Shown: positions 1 through 9,180 of the stretch, in pieces
Layout: each line of letters opens with the position of its first letter
Numbering within the stretch: position 1 is the first letter of the stretch
Assembly: GCA_032718475.1 (NCBI GenBank)
Contig: JAUCBJ010001296.1
Coordinates: 1-22,188, forward strand
Origin: Nemertoderma westbladi
Taxonomy: Eukaryota; Xenacoelomorpha; Nemertodermatida; Nemertodermatidae
Length of the DNA: 22,188 bases
Direction of reading: 5' to 3'
The notes under the pieces: generated by a model
Database searches by the model: none
What the model saw: only the letters and a program-made list of their open reading frames with translations
Told to the model about the DNA's origin: nothing
Program-made: the position numbers and the translations under genes

Positions 1-49
1 AACTATTACCATTATTGTATTGATGTACCTAATTTATTTATGTTGACAG

Positions 50-771
50 GGAATTGGTGCTTTCATGGTGAATGTGATTATTACTGTAAAACCGAATTCG
101 CAGTTTGCGGACGGCCTGATGGAACGGAGGGCTCCATGATGGCCTACCTACCGACACAAAGCAGGTACCCAAGGAAAGGATATATGCACCCATACAGAAG
201 GTCTTACAGTAAACACAGGGTGGCTGGCTGGGAGTTGGAGAATGAGTACTGTAAGTCCAAGCTCATCTATCGCCCGTATTTCGAAGGCCACAGACGACTC
301 CTGGACATTGTCGACCTTTCTGTATTTGATTACCTCACGGGGAACCAGGACCGGCATCATGTTGAGAATTTCTTACGATTCGGGAACGATTCTTCGCTGA
401 TTCATCTGGATCAGGGCCGCTCGTTTGGGAGACATTCCTTCGATGATCTAACAATTCTTGCTCCACTAACTCAGTGCTGTTTTATCAGAAAGAAGACCCT
501 CTTGGTTCTGTTACTATTGGAAACCGAAAGGTTTCGTTTGTCTGATCTTATGAGGGAGTCTCTCCAATCGGACCCTTTGTGGCCAGTTTTATCCGAACCG
601 CATTTCTCAGCTTTGGATCGGCGGCTACAGAACATTCTGGAAGAAATTAGACGGTGTATCCATGGTAACGGTTTACAACCGGTAGATATTGAAAATGTTG
701 TAATTGAGGATCAATTTAGTAATGAATTGATTGATACTAAATATAAAACGTTGATGCGTAGAATACTTTAA
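50..771 (+). CDS. FAM20 family secretory kinase, last coding exon (partial)
   Basis: C-terminal part of a FAM20A/C-like protein kinase. The family phosphorylates secreted proteins (or, in FAM20B, xylose) in the Golgi lumen. The frame opens at an intron 3' splice site (AG at 48-49), so the ATG at 40-42 is intronic and not the start; the upstream exons lie outside the window. Counting from that ATG, the exon shows the Cys-rich segment CFHGECDYYC, the catalytic loop GNQDRHH with its Asp codon at 349-351, and the metal-binding segment HLDQGRSFG. It also has the paired Cys and the LDRRL helix usual in the family tail. The GECxYYC context fits the A/C type better than FAM20B. FAM20A pseudokinase status cannot be judged because its diagnostic residue is upstream. 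The metal motif reads DQG where DNG or DNA is usual. Stop TAA at 769-771. Confidence 0.93.
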
Positions 772-996
772 AGTCAATTATTCGATTTAGTAATATTAAT
801 AAGCGAATTTAATAAATATTGAATAATTGCGAGTCAAGTGAGAATCTCATTTTACAATTTGGTGCAGATTAGATAAGGTACTTATTTAATTTAGTAATAT
901 TATTATAGTTATTAATTAACAGAAATAAAACAGTACTGCTGTAGAAGATGATATATTTTATTAATGTTATGGAATGAACAGGCGATGTTAATTAGA
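772..996 (+). other. Probable 3' UTR of the FAM20-like gene
   Basis: AT-rich stretch directly after the stop codon. Candidate poly(A) signals AATAAA lie at 811-816 and 924-929, either of which could end the transcript. No ORF is seen. The end of the UTR is inferred; a TTAA-flanked element begins at 997. Confidence 0.5.
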
Positions 997-1742
997 TTAA
1001 GGGGGGGGGGGGGGGGGGGGGGTACACCATTTTCGAACAACTCTTCGATTTATCACTCTCAGCGTTTCAAATTTGTTTGGTTTTGGCTATAATTTGGCAT
1101 ATAGGTACCTAAGATGCTATTCTACATGACAGGTCAGAAAAAAAAAATTGTTCTCTATTTAATATTAGTTAATACTAGTTAACAATAAAAAAAACTTGGT
1201 TGCGCTTAAAACCCTAAGGCTTTTACAGTTTTGAATCTAATAACATGAACGTTTTTTTATATGATAGATCAAAGATGGGGCAACATAACTATCAGGCGAA
1301 ATTTTGTGAAAATAATTCTTCCTAAGTGGCGCTGCAAAATTATGCTAATTTTTTAGGTTTGTTATAAATAGTATTAAATTTTATTTAATAAAAATTTCAA
1401 AAAGTTGTCTGATACTTTTATGCAGGGTGGCTATGTAGACACCCACAGAAATTTTCAGACTAATTGCTCAAAAATTGTAGAAGTAGTAGGGTTTTGAAGT
1501 TGACAATTTCATAAAAAATATATTTGGAGGTAATCGGCCTTTCATTATACATAATTGTATTGTAATAGTAATTTCAATAGGATTCCCTAAATGGAAATGC
1601 TTAGAACTTGAAAACTAAAAGAGCTATTAAATAGCGGTTTTCAGATTTGGAAACACCATTGAATGGTGCATTATAATCGATCACAAAAATAATTTTTCGA
1701 CAAATTTTGGACCAAAATGGTGTACCCCCCCTACCCCCTTAA
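997..1742. mobile_element. TTAA-flanked non-autonomous DNA element with poly-G terminus
   Basis: TTAA at 997-1000 and again at 1739-1742 bound inverted ends. The left end is TTAA, then 22 G (1001-1022), then TACACCATTTT. The right end, read in reverse complement, is TTAA, GGGGGTAGGGGGGG, then TACACCATTTT. A TTAA target duplication is the hallmark of piggyBac-type transposition. The 746-bp body has no usable ORF, so it would have to be mobilised by another element's transposase. The right end keeps an interrupted G run (TA in the middle), so the left run probably expanded to purity afterwards. Confidence 0.75.
1001..1022. repeat. Poly-G tract (22 G)
   Basis: Uninterrupted mononucleotide run just inside the left TTAA of the 997-1742 element. 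It can form G-quadruplex structure and its exact length may be unreliable in any assembly. Confidence 0.97.
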
Positions 1743-2626
1743 CAGTTTAAATTATATATTTACGATTTTGAGTCCTTTTGGCTTTAAACTGCTTAACTGT
1801 TTATGATTAATTTCTTATACAAATATTTTAATTTATATTCGTTTGTGCTACAATTCAGCAGTGTTGGTAAAATAACTGTTAGTTATAGAAATATTGTGCG
1901 GATAGTATCAGTGTGGTGATGATTAAACTACTTAATGGTTCGGTTACAGAATATATCACATCTACTGTTTTCCATTAGATCATTCCAAATATTATATAAG
2001 CTTCATCACCCTATCCCCGAACACTTTGCAGAAAATTTTCTGAAAAATTTAGAAAGATGGGCATAAATCTGAAACTCAATTCATAATAATTATCTATATA
2101 ACATTATCAATCTGATATGTAAATATAACGGAACATAGCGGGTATATCCATGGTTGATATGTTTTGATTTTATTTTTTTAAATTAATTAATTACATTGAG
2201 GTTGTATAAGCATTTACAATACCAACCACTGAATCTCACCTATCTGCAAATAGCCTACAATAATTTAACAACTCAAGGTGTTTGAATATCAGATTGTAAA
2301 ACAATTACATTTAATTTACTGATAAAAACAAAATTGCGTACCTGTCTAAATTTAATTATCTCTACAGGTACCTATGAATTCCTTCAACACACGTAAACTT
2401 ATCTCATTATTTAATCACAAACGAAATATATCATTAATTTGATCTAAACTGATAGGATATAACTCTATAAAAACAACCATATTTACAACCATATCTACCA
2501 CTAATAGATTGAGTTTCTTCTATAAGAGAGTGAAATTTGACAGTGCCCTCTAGACATACAAATAAGAATCATAACTTTACATTATTTAGGAGGGGTGAAC
2601 TATGAATATTATGTTTCAATCATTCC
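1743..2626. other. AT-rich intergenic DNA, no gene seen
   Basis: No ORF or RNA gene is recognised in about 880 bases. The only local structure noted is a short imperfect duplication of ACAACCATAT near 2474-2500. It may be remnants of older repeats. Confidence 0.5.
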
Positions 2627-2918
2627 TTAACCATAAAAATGCCGACCGGGCAATAGAATATTGCATAAATACCTGAAGGGCGTCTTATTGAACTCCCTCC
2701 TTCATCTAAAATCTAGAAATTATAACGAAAACTATTGATTTTTTGTTTGTACGTAAATTTTTCTAGACTGAATCAGAAGAAATTTACTGGTGTGGTTTTT
2801 TACGGTACCAAAATTTCAAGTAGTGAACAATTTAAAAAAAAATATGAATGGTACAACTTTCACCTAATCTCTTTTCAATTTAGGTTTTCTGGGAGGAGCA
2901 AAATCCATTGGAAAATAC
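2627..2918 (+). mobile_element. Old, diverged left end of the TTAA/163-bp-array element
   Basis: TTAA at 2627-2630 is followed by a sequence that aligns with the left end of the 2919-4306 element: an ACCGGGC block, then CTAAAATCTA, then GATTTTTTGTTTGTACG, then a block ending GGTTTTCTGGG and ATTGGAAAATA. The match runs to the point where the younger element starts. The G tract of the young copies is absent here (CCTGAAGGGCG instead). The short ORF at 2735-2944 is a by-product and crosses the junction. This is a nested, same-family insertion. Confidence 0.65.
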
Positions 2919-2961
2919 TTAACCCTATTAGTACCGGGCTATAAAATGCTGTACAAAAACC

Positions 2962-2978
2962 GGGGGGGGGGGGGGGGG
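2962..2978. repeat. Poly-G tract (17 G)
   Basis: Subterminal run inside the left inverted end of copy 1, followed by TCATTGACC. The equivalent site in the inverted copy is followed by TCAATATGACC, so flanks and tract are both part of the terminal repeat. Confidence 0.97.
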
Positions 2979-3379
2979 TCATTGACCCCTCCCTCTAAAA
3001 TCTACAAATATTAACGAAAACGTCTGATTTTTTGTTTGTACGTAGGTATCATTAGTCTGGATCCGACCGAAAAAAAAATGTTCGAAAAAATGTACTGGGG
3101 TGGTAATATTGCAGTACCAAAATTAAAGTAGTGCACAATTTTCACAAAATTTGAAAGTTACATTTTTCGGCTAATTGTTTTTCAATACAGGTTTTCTGGG
3201 GTGCAAAATAAATTGGAAAATATTTAAAAGTGATATGATTACCATAAATGGCTGTTTAGTCCTCTATGCGTAGGAAAAAAATGAAAAAAAACAAGTAACC
3301 AGCACTTTTCAGTTAGAACACAAAATTTTTAATTCACTTATACGATGCTATAAATTCATATTTTCAGGTTTTCTAGGGC

Positions 3380-4260
3380 GCTGATTATAATGGAATGCAT
3401 TTCAAAATATGCCAGATCATTGCTACTTGTATTTTTCGGCGTATTTGGCAAATTTTGGTGCTAGCACCAAATTTCGTACCCATCACCAAAAAGTACAAGT
3501 TTGCGATGTCCAGTGCTGTTTTTATTGATTCCATCGGATTCAGGACCCTCATAAACCCGTATAACGCAAGAAACAAGATGATACTATCTACTGATCAATT
3601 TACTCATTTTCCAAAATATGGTGCTGGCACAACAATTTTCACCCACCGGCGAAAAATACAAGTTTGAAAACTCTTATGAAATTTTTACTGATTCCATTGA
3701 ATTCAGAACCATAACAAACCCGTATAACGCAAGAAACAAGATGACACAATCAATTGATATATTTGATGGTTTGCAAAATTTGGTGCTCGCACCACATTTT
3801 GCACCCACTTCCGAAAAATACAAGTTTGAGATGTCTAGTTCGATAATTATATATTCCATTGAATTCAGAACAGCCATAAACCTCTAAAATGCAAGAAATA
3901 AATTGTCACAAGCAATTTTATCTATTGAATGGATTTTCAAAATTTCGTGCTAGCACCAAAATTTGCACACAGCACCGAAAAATACAAATTTGATACGCTT
4001 GGTGCAACTCGTATATATTTCATCGAAACCAGAACCCCAAAAAACCCCAATTGCGTAAAAAACAAGTTTCAAACAATCAATTTACAAAATTGACATTTTT
4101 CAAAATTTGGTGCTGGCACCAAAATTTGGCACCCGCCGAAAAAAACAAGTTTGGAATTTCTAAATCAATTTATATGAATTCCATCCAATTGCTAACACCA
4201 AAAAACCGGCATAATTCAAAAATAGAGATGTTACAAATCATATTTAATGAAATGTAATTT
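3380..4260 (+). repeat. Tandem array, 5 units of about 163 bp with palindromic cores
   Basis: Each unit carries a palindrome or near-palindrome: GGTGCTAGCACC at 3457-3468, then related 11-12-mers at 3620, 3782, 3946 and 4109 (spacings 163, 162, 164, 163). Each core is followed by a CCGAAAAATACAAGTTTG-like block. At the first unit that block also appears inverted on the left (TACTTGTATTTTTCGGCG), giving a hairpin of about 75 bp at roughly 3424-3497. The unit spacing is nearly constant although the units differ in sequence. Confidence 0.85.
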
Positions 4261-4270
4261 TCAAAAAACG

Positions 4271-4283
4271 CCCCCCCCCCCCC
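4271..4283. repeat. Poly-C tract (13 C)
   Basis: Subterminal homopolymer in the right inverted end of copy 1, mirror image of the G run at 2962-2978. Followed by ACCCTCGGGTT and the terminal TTAA. Confidence 0.97.
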
Positions 4284-4306
4284 ACCCTCGGGTTGAATAG
4301 GGTTAA

Positions 4307-4769
4307 ATGGGAGCTGTATCAAATGTCGTACTGGATTATAGGACTGCTTTATTCTTGGAACAGTAATACCTGTAAACTATTACGACGACTACATGTAATT
4401 AGAATTCATGATCATCGTCCTTTAGAAGTAAAGTTTTACACTATCGGCATGTGTTAAAGTATTTGGAGTTACGGAAGTCAACTATTTACTTATTCTATAG
4501 CTAGTATCAATAAAGACGCTTCTTTCGGCAGGTTAGCTTAGGTGCTGAATAAATTAAACATTGAAAGGAATTGAAAGAAGTTAAAATGTTGACGTAAAAC
4601 CCGAAAACCACGTTCGCGTTTCTACATCACTGGGTCAGATCCAGTGTTGTGTTTAGGTTACGAATAATTCGGAATGAAGTCCTCCGTGGTCTTGCTATAA
4701 TAATTTAGGTACGAGGGCTAATAATTAATATTTTCTAAAAGCTACTTTAGATCCCCTTTTATCTATTTT
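4307..4769. other. Intergenic DNA, no gene seen
   Basis: No convincing ORF or RNA gene. It ends in an imperfect inverted repeat, ATCCCCTTT (4751-4759) against AAAGGGGGGAT (4772-4782), that spans the start of the next repeat family. Confidence 0.5.
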
Positions 4770-5170
4770 TTAAAGGGGGGATTCAAATTGTTTCTTCTAG
4801 AGCAGATTTTATCACGATTCAAAATATGAAAACCGTTTAGCAAGATCTGTCTTACTTCTCGAGATATGGCGGTTTTACTGTCTGTCTGTCCGTCGGTATG
4901 TCTCCTAAACAATAGAAAACATACTCTCTGTCTAAAAGATTTCCTATGGGTTTTCTTGGTCCGTGACTTCATTTCTGATGTCAGTATTCAAATTTAGCCT
5001 CGTATTTTCTGCCTGTATGCCTGTCAATCTGTCCGTCAAAATATAACGACAGCCAAACATACAATTTGGAAGTCATCAAATGTTAAATCTGACACTCGAA
5101 ATGAATTATGGGACCAGGGACCCTTGTAACTAAAGTTTTATCTTACATTTCGCGATATTTCCATTTTTCA
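4770..5170 (+). repeat. Dispersed repeat family 3, TTAA plus G-run start (copy A)
   Basis: Starts TTAAAGGGGGGAT at 4770. It matches the reverse complement of 12935-13394: a TCTAGAGCAGATTTT block, a GATCTGTCTTACTTCTCGAG block, TGTCTGTC-rich stretches, and a GGAAGTCATCAAATGTTAAA block. Internal segments repeat loosely (GGGTTTTCTTGGTC... followed by TCATTTCTGATGTCAG). The TTAA and G-run start suggests another TTAA-type element, but I cannot place a matching far end. The ORF on the minus strand here is a by-product. Confidence 0.6.
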
Positions 5171-5481
5171 AAATACTACTCCTCCGCCGTTTTTCTTAGC
5201 TCGTTTGAAAGGTTTCGAAAGATCTTGAAAAATTATCCTGAACTTTTTTGAAATTTTTTTTTAATATTACTGAAAATTTGAATTAATTTAATTAATTTTA
5301 ATTAATTAATTTAATTTGTCCCTTGTGATGGATTATTTCACTATAAAGTAGCATTTGTAGCTTAACGTAAAAACTTTCTAAAATCTGACGCATTTTGATT
5401 AAATTACAGTAATGTAATATGCCTATTCATATTGGTACACATAAATCCATAGGTAACTCTATTGGCGCAGTGGTCAGATGG
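5171..5481. other. AT-rich DNA with a possible tRNA-derived SINE head
   Basis: Mostly TTAATT-rich low-complexity sequence near 5280-5320. At 5464-5481 the stretch TTGGCGCAGTGGTCAG resembles a pol III A box (TGGCNNAGTGG). It is cut by the TTAA insertion at 5482, and no B box is visible on the other side, so a SINE fragment is only a guess. Confidence 0.3.
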
Positions 5482-5498
5482 TTAACCCTATTAAACCC

Positions 5499-5517
5499 GG
5501 GGGGGGGGGGGGGGGGG
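5499..5517. repeat. Poly-G tract (19 G)
   Basis: Subterminal homopolymer in the surviving end of copy 2, between ACCC and TCAATATGACC. Confidence 0.97.
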
Positions 5518-5704
5518 TCAATATGACCACTCCCGTGGTTTTTTTATTATAATTCTGAAACAAACGCAGTTGGGAATCTGAAATTTTAAGACTTTTCCTA
5601 AAAAGACTCTTCCTAGTAGTGAAAACCGTTTTCAAAAATATTGGGTACTTTTCGAGTTATAGCACCATTTTTAACCCTACTTTTGGCACTTTTTTTGAGA
5701 CGTT

Positions 5705-6590
5705 TTTTTGAAAATTACATTTCATTAAATATGAATTGTAACATCTCTATTTTTGATTTACACCGGTTTTTTGGTGTTAGAAATTTGATGGAATTCATAT
5801 AAATTGATTTAGAAATTTCAAACTTGTATTTTTCGGCGGGTACCAAATTTTGGTGCCAGCACCAAATTTTGAAATAAGTCAATTTTGTAAATTGATCGTT
5901 TGAAACTTGTTTTTTACGCAATTGGGGTTTTTTGGGTTTCTGGATTCGATGAAATATATACGAGTTGCACCAAGCGTATAAAACTTGTATTTTTCGGTGC
6001 TGTGTGCAAATTTTGGTGCTATCACGAAATTTTGAAAATCCCTTCAATAGATAAAATTGCTTGTGACAATTTATTTCTTGCGTTTTAGAGGTTTATGGCT
6101 GTTCTGAATTCAATGGAAAATATAATTATCGAACTAGGCATCTCAAACTTGTATTTTTCGGTAGTGGGTGCAAAATGTGGTGCTAGCACCAAATTTTGAA
6201 AACCATCAAATATATCAATTGATTGTGTCACCTTGTTTCTTGCGTTATACGGGTTTGTGATGGTTCTGAATTCAATGGAATCAGTAAAAATTTCATAAGA
6301 GTTCTCAAACTTGTATTTTTCGCCGGTGGGTGAAAATTGTTGTGCCAGCACCAAATTTTGGAAAATACGCAAATTGATAAGTAGATAGTATCACCTTGTT
6401 TCTTGCATTATACGGGTTTATGAGGGTCCTGAATCCGATGGAATCAATAAAAACAGCACTGGACATCGCAAACTTGTACTTTTTGGTGATGGGTACGAAA
6501 TTTGGTGCTAGCACCAAAATTTGCCAAAATACGCCGAAAAATACAAGTAGCAATGATCTGGCATATTAGAAATGTATTCCATTAGAATCA
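5705..6590 (-). repeat. 163-bp array, second copy (5 units)
   Basis: Palindromic cores at 5852 (GGTGCCAGCACC), 6015, 6179 (GGTGCTAGCACC), 6341 and 6504 (GGTGCTAGCACC). Spacings are 162-164 bp, matching copy 1 in unit number and order. Unit number is therefore ancestral to both copies rather than recently expanded. Confidence 0.85.
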
Positions 6591-7019
6591 GCGCCCTCGA
6601 AAACCTGAAAATATGAAATTATAGCATCGTATAAGTGAATTAAAAATTTTGTGTTCTAACTGAAAAGAGCTGGTTACTTGTTTTTTTCATTTTTTTCCTA
6701 CGCAGAGAGGACTAAACAACCATTTATAGTAATCATATCATTTTTTAATATTTTCCAATGTATTTTACACCCCAGAAAACCTGTATTGAAAAATAATTAG
6801 CCGAAAATGTAACTTTCAAATTTGGTGAAAATTGTGCACTACTTGTAATTTTGGTGCTGCAATATAACCACCCCAGTACATTTTCTGCAATATAACCACC
6901 CCAGTACATTTTTTCGAAATTTTTTTTTTCGGTCGGATCCAGACAAGTGATACCTACGTACAAACAAAAGTTGGGCAAATCATAGGGCATAGAACATCTT
7001 ATTGCTCCAATGTGAGGCC

Positions 7020-7085
7020 ATGGAATGCTCTGGAAGGTTCTAGCGGATTCTATATCCCAGATTTGCTATATAAGGGCCGGTTCGC
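7020..7085 (+). promoter_or_regulatory. Candidate promoter: HSE-like motif and TATA box
   Basis: TATATAAG at 7067-7074 lies about 30 bp after GGAAGGTTCT (7032-7041), which resembles paired heat-shock pentamers. Such an arrangement is typical of retrotransposon LTR or stress-gene promoters. No matching second LTR or recognisable ORF follows, so assignment to a gene or element is open. Confidence 0.3.
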
Positions 7086-7702
7086 CTTCGGTTATCACTA
7101 ATAACCCCACCTTGTATCTTATGACTTCTAACACATTTACTTTAGTTATCATATTAGTTTCTTGTTATATCTTTAGATTTAATTTGTTTGATAAATCTTT
7201 TGTAAATTACGTAAATATACTGTAAACTTTGAACATGTATATTTCCCTTTGTCCACCATGGGGACAGCCAAGCATTTGGAGGATGGCTGCCTAGACTGTT
7301 AGGCCGTCAGCAACACAGGGAAGATGTCCACAACACGCTAGCGCCCACATTAGATTAGCCCGCACACCCCCTTCGCCCCTTCGAAATACTCCACCTTGCC
7401 ATGCAGCGCCCGATTCAGAGGAAGGTAAGACTTTGTTTGACACCCTTGCCCGCCGTTAGACCTATAGATCAGGGTAAGCATGACGCCGTCCTGGGACGCC
7501 GCAAAATTTAGGATCAAATAGCTAGGCTCCAAGCACAGAACCTGTACTACGGATTAACCTGTATTCCCTACAGGTGTGAACTATTGCTGTTCGTCAGTAT
7601 GCAAGTACACATTAGGTACAGACAGCATACGTTCCATAATTTAGTGACTTGCGATACTGACAGTTCGGTACCGGTTCACTTTGTAGTTTATACATTAGTA
7701 CA

Positions 7703-7725
7703 CCCCCCCCCCCCCCCCCCCCCCC
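7703..7725. repeat. Poly-C tract (23 C)
   Basis: Uninterrupted run following TTAGTACA. No TTAA terminus is visible next to it, unlike the tracts between 997 and 5517. Confidence 0.97.
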
Positions 7726-8160
7726 TGCCTGAACCCACGTTATTTGATCAGGCAAGGAGTATTTCTGCTACCGGCACTCACTTGGCCTAGGGAGGTTTTA
7801 TTAATATCCTACCGCGCCTTGCCACGTACTGATAGGTATTGCTGCTAACCACAAACTGCTGGCAACAAAATTCTAGAATCAAATTGTATACCAGATCAGC
7901 TAACGTACGGTAGCAATTAACCCCTTTTTCTTATCTTACAACCAGAATCTGGCATTTCTGCCAATCACGGTTGTAGTTACTAACACCGTAATTGCCCGGT
8001 TGAGTTGTGGATAGGAAGGAGAGAGCTTTGATGTCATTTGTAAGTATTAAGCCCTACAGAGTGCGACTAGCTTATTTTGTAGCTAGCGCACGGTATTGTT
8101 TCGGTCAGAAAATCACTAAAACCTAGTACAATGGAGTACACCAAAATTGTTTTATTCGTA

Positions 8161-8186
8161 ACACACACACACACACACACACACAC
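8161..8186. repeat. (AC)13 microsatellite
   Basis: Perfect dinucleotide repeat. Confidence 0.98.
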
Positions 8187-8348
8187 GCCCTAAAACATAT
8201 GTACTCTTAGAGCTCTACTAGTTACAGCTTACTTTAGGTTACTTTCAGATAGGATCTATTCTGTAGTTTTACTATTTGTAGTTCGTAAATTTAGGATCTG
8301 ATATTTAGTTTATGGCAAGAGGAGTATTTACTTATTAGACTGTTTTAT

Positions 8349-8470
8349 TTGAGCGACAGTATTATTACTTTAGGCACGACCCTTTTGACTGTTGTCCGCT
8401 TGAGCAGCAGTATTGTTACATTAGGTACGACCCCCTTTTGACTGATTTAGTACAGGTCAGTATTGTTACG
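8349..8470. repeat. Imperfect tandem repeat, about 51-bp unit, 2.4 copies
   Basis: Units share TTGAGC..CAGTATT.TTAC.TTAGG.ACGACCC and CTTTTGACTG. The CAGTATT blocks start at 8357, 8408 and 8458. Confidence 0.8.
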
Positions 8471-8885
8471 CTAGTCTGTTAATCCACTAGCTCGTATATA
8501 AACCATATAAATCACACTGCGGCAAGTTTACGTTATTAGGTCCGTTAGCGATAGTTAGGATTCGCTGCGCGGGGATTATTTCCTCGTGAGTTTGGTCTGT
8601 CACCGTAGACTGTACATCTGCCTCACCGGTTAGAGGACGGGTATCCTGTTTTGTCTAGTTCGCCGGGCATTTGACTCGCCCACGTATTTAGAATAGACAC
8701 CAGGCTCTGTTCCTCGCCAGTAGTTGTTCGCGTATTTGTATCTGTTTATTTAGACACCCTGGACTGGGATTTATTGCCAGATACTGTACGAGCCCGTATA
8801 CACTACTAGATCTTACGGTAAGATACATCGTTACTAGGATCCGGTAAGTGGTATACTACTGGACTTTTCACCTTGAGATGACATC

Positions 8886-9180
8886 ACCTTGCAGAAGCTG
8901 CAGATGAAACACCCTGAATGCCCAACCAATCGACGTCCATTTCCTCAAACAGAGATAGCTCAGCTCCACTGAGAATTTCTACACAAATAGTAAAGGATGC
9001 TATAACATACATCATAGATCATAAAAGGAGGCGGGTACGCCATATCGCAGTAGGAGAGACACTTAGGCGTTTAGCAGCAAAGTTTGCAACTAGATATTCT
9101 GCCAAGAAACTAACAAGAGAGTTTGCTCCTACCCAATTTGGTTGTGGTACCCCTGAAGGCTGTGAACAACGGCGGGATGA
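8886..9180 (+). pseudogene. Reverse-transcriptase relic with internal deletion
   Basis: Two frames together resemble an RT family I also see at 13815-17541. From 8886, frame one gives TLQKLQMKHPECP, the 'LxxKHPxxP' region before the RT fingers, then runs into stops. A second frame, open 8918-9265, gives APLRISTQIVKDAI and then VRHIAVGETLRRLAAK followed by FAPTQFGCGTPEGCEQ, which matches the 'RPIAVGETLRRL ... QxGxGxPxGxEA' finger motifs. About a hundred residues normally lying between the two parts are missing. The catalytic Asp motifs are absent; after GCEQ the similarity stops. It is a dead fragment, from a different subfamily than the 13815-17541 element (RPIAVGETLRRL here against RPIGISEALYRL there). 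Confidence 0.6.

Larger units (their letters stand above)
2919..4306 (+). mobile_element. TTAA-flanked element with poly-G ends and five 163-bp internal repeats (copy 1)
   Basis: TTAA at 2919-2922 and 4303-4306 bound inverted ends starting TTAACCCTATT; the start TTAACCCT resembles canonical piggyBac ends. Inside the left end sits a 17-G run (2962-2978), and inside the right end a 13-C run (4271-4283). The interior has a unique left third, then an array of five units of about 163 bp to about 4260. There is no transposase ORF, so it is non-autonomous. Compared with copy 2 it lacks about 190 bp next to the right G/C tract, a deletion with one breakpoint at the homopolymer. The short ORFs inside run through the repeats and are not genes. 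Confidence 0.78.
5482..6969 (-). mobile_element. Same TTAA element, inverted copy truncated at its left end (copy 2)
   Basis: TTAA at 5482-5485 starts the canonical right end in reverse orientation, TTAACCCTATTAAACCCGGG, with a 19-G run at 5499-5517. From about 5705 to 6969 the sequence is the reverse complement of 3010-4260, at high identity by eye. It stops at CGTACAAACAAAAG, about 100 bp short of the expected TTAA left end, so that end is lost. It keeps about 190 bp (5518-5705) missing from copy 1. It also has a private exact 28-bp tandem duplication (6857-6884 and 6885-6912). It is non-coding; the ORFs here mirror those of copy 1. Confidence 0.78.
7090..8885. other. Gene-free stretch with short repeats
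   Basis: No ORF that I believe. It holds a poly-C run (7703-7725), an (AC)13 microsatellite (8161-8186), a three-unit 51-bp tandem repeat (8349-8470) and a possible TATA box (TATATAAA at 8495-8502). It may be the 5' non-coding part of the retroelement whose RT relic begins at 8886. Confidence 0.45.

Noticed and set aside
148-360. 70-codon minus-strand ORF under the FAM20 exon
   Set aside because: Antisense shadow of a recognised coding exon; no family resemblance of its own.
3385-3887. Overlapping ORFs on both strands inside copy 1 (and their mirrors at 6085-6553)
   Set aside because: They read through the 163-bp repeat units and recur in frame with the repeat; no domain, and the copies share them only because the DNA is duplicated.
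3380-4260. Direct-repeat array resembling a CRISPR array
   Set aside because: Units are 163 bp and similar throughout, with no unique spacers, and the context is eukaryotic.
4763-4972. 69-codon minus-strand ORF
   Set aside because: Falls inside repeat family 3 and is not preserved in the copy at 12935-13394.
7350-7532. 60-codon minus ORF
   Set aside because: No recognisable features; within chance length for the local composition.
6970-8885. LTR retrotransposon with LTR promoter at about 7020-7085
   Set aside because: No second LTR copy, primer-binding site, gag or integrase could be found, so only a promoter-like motif is reported.
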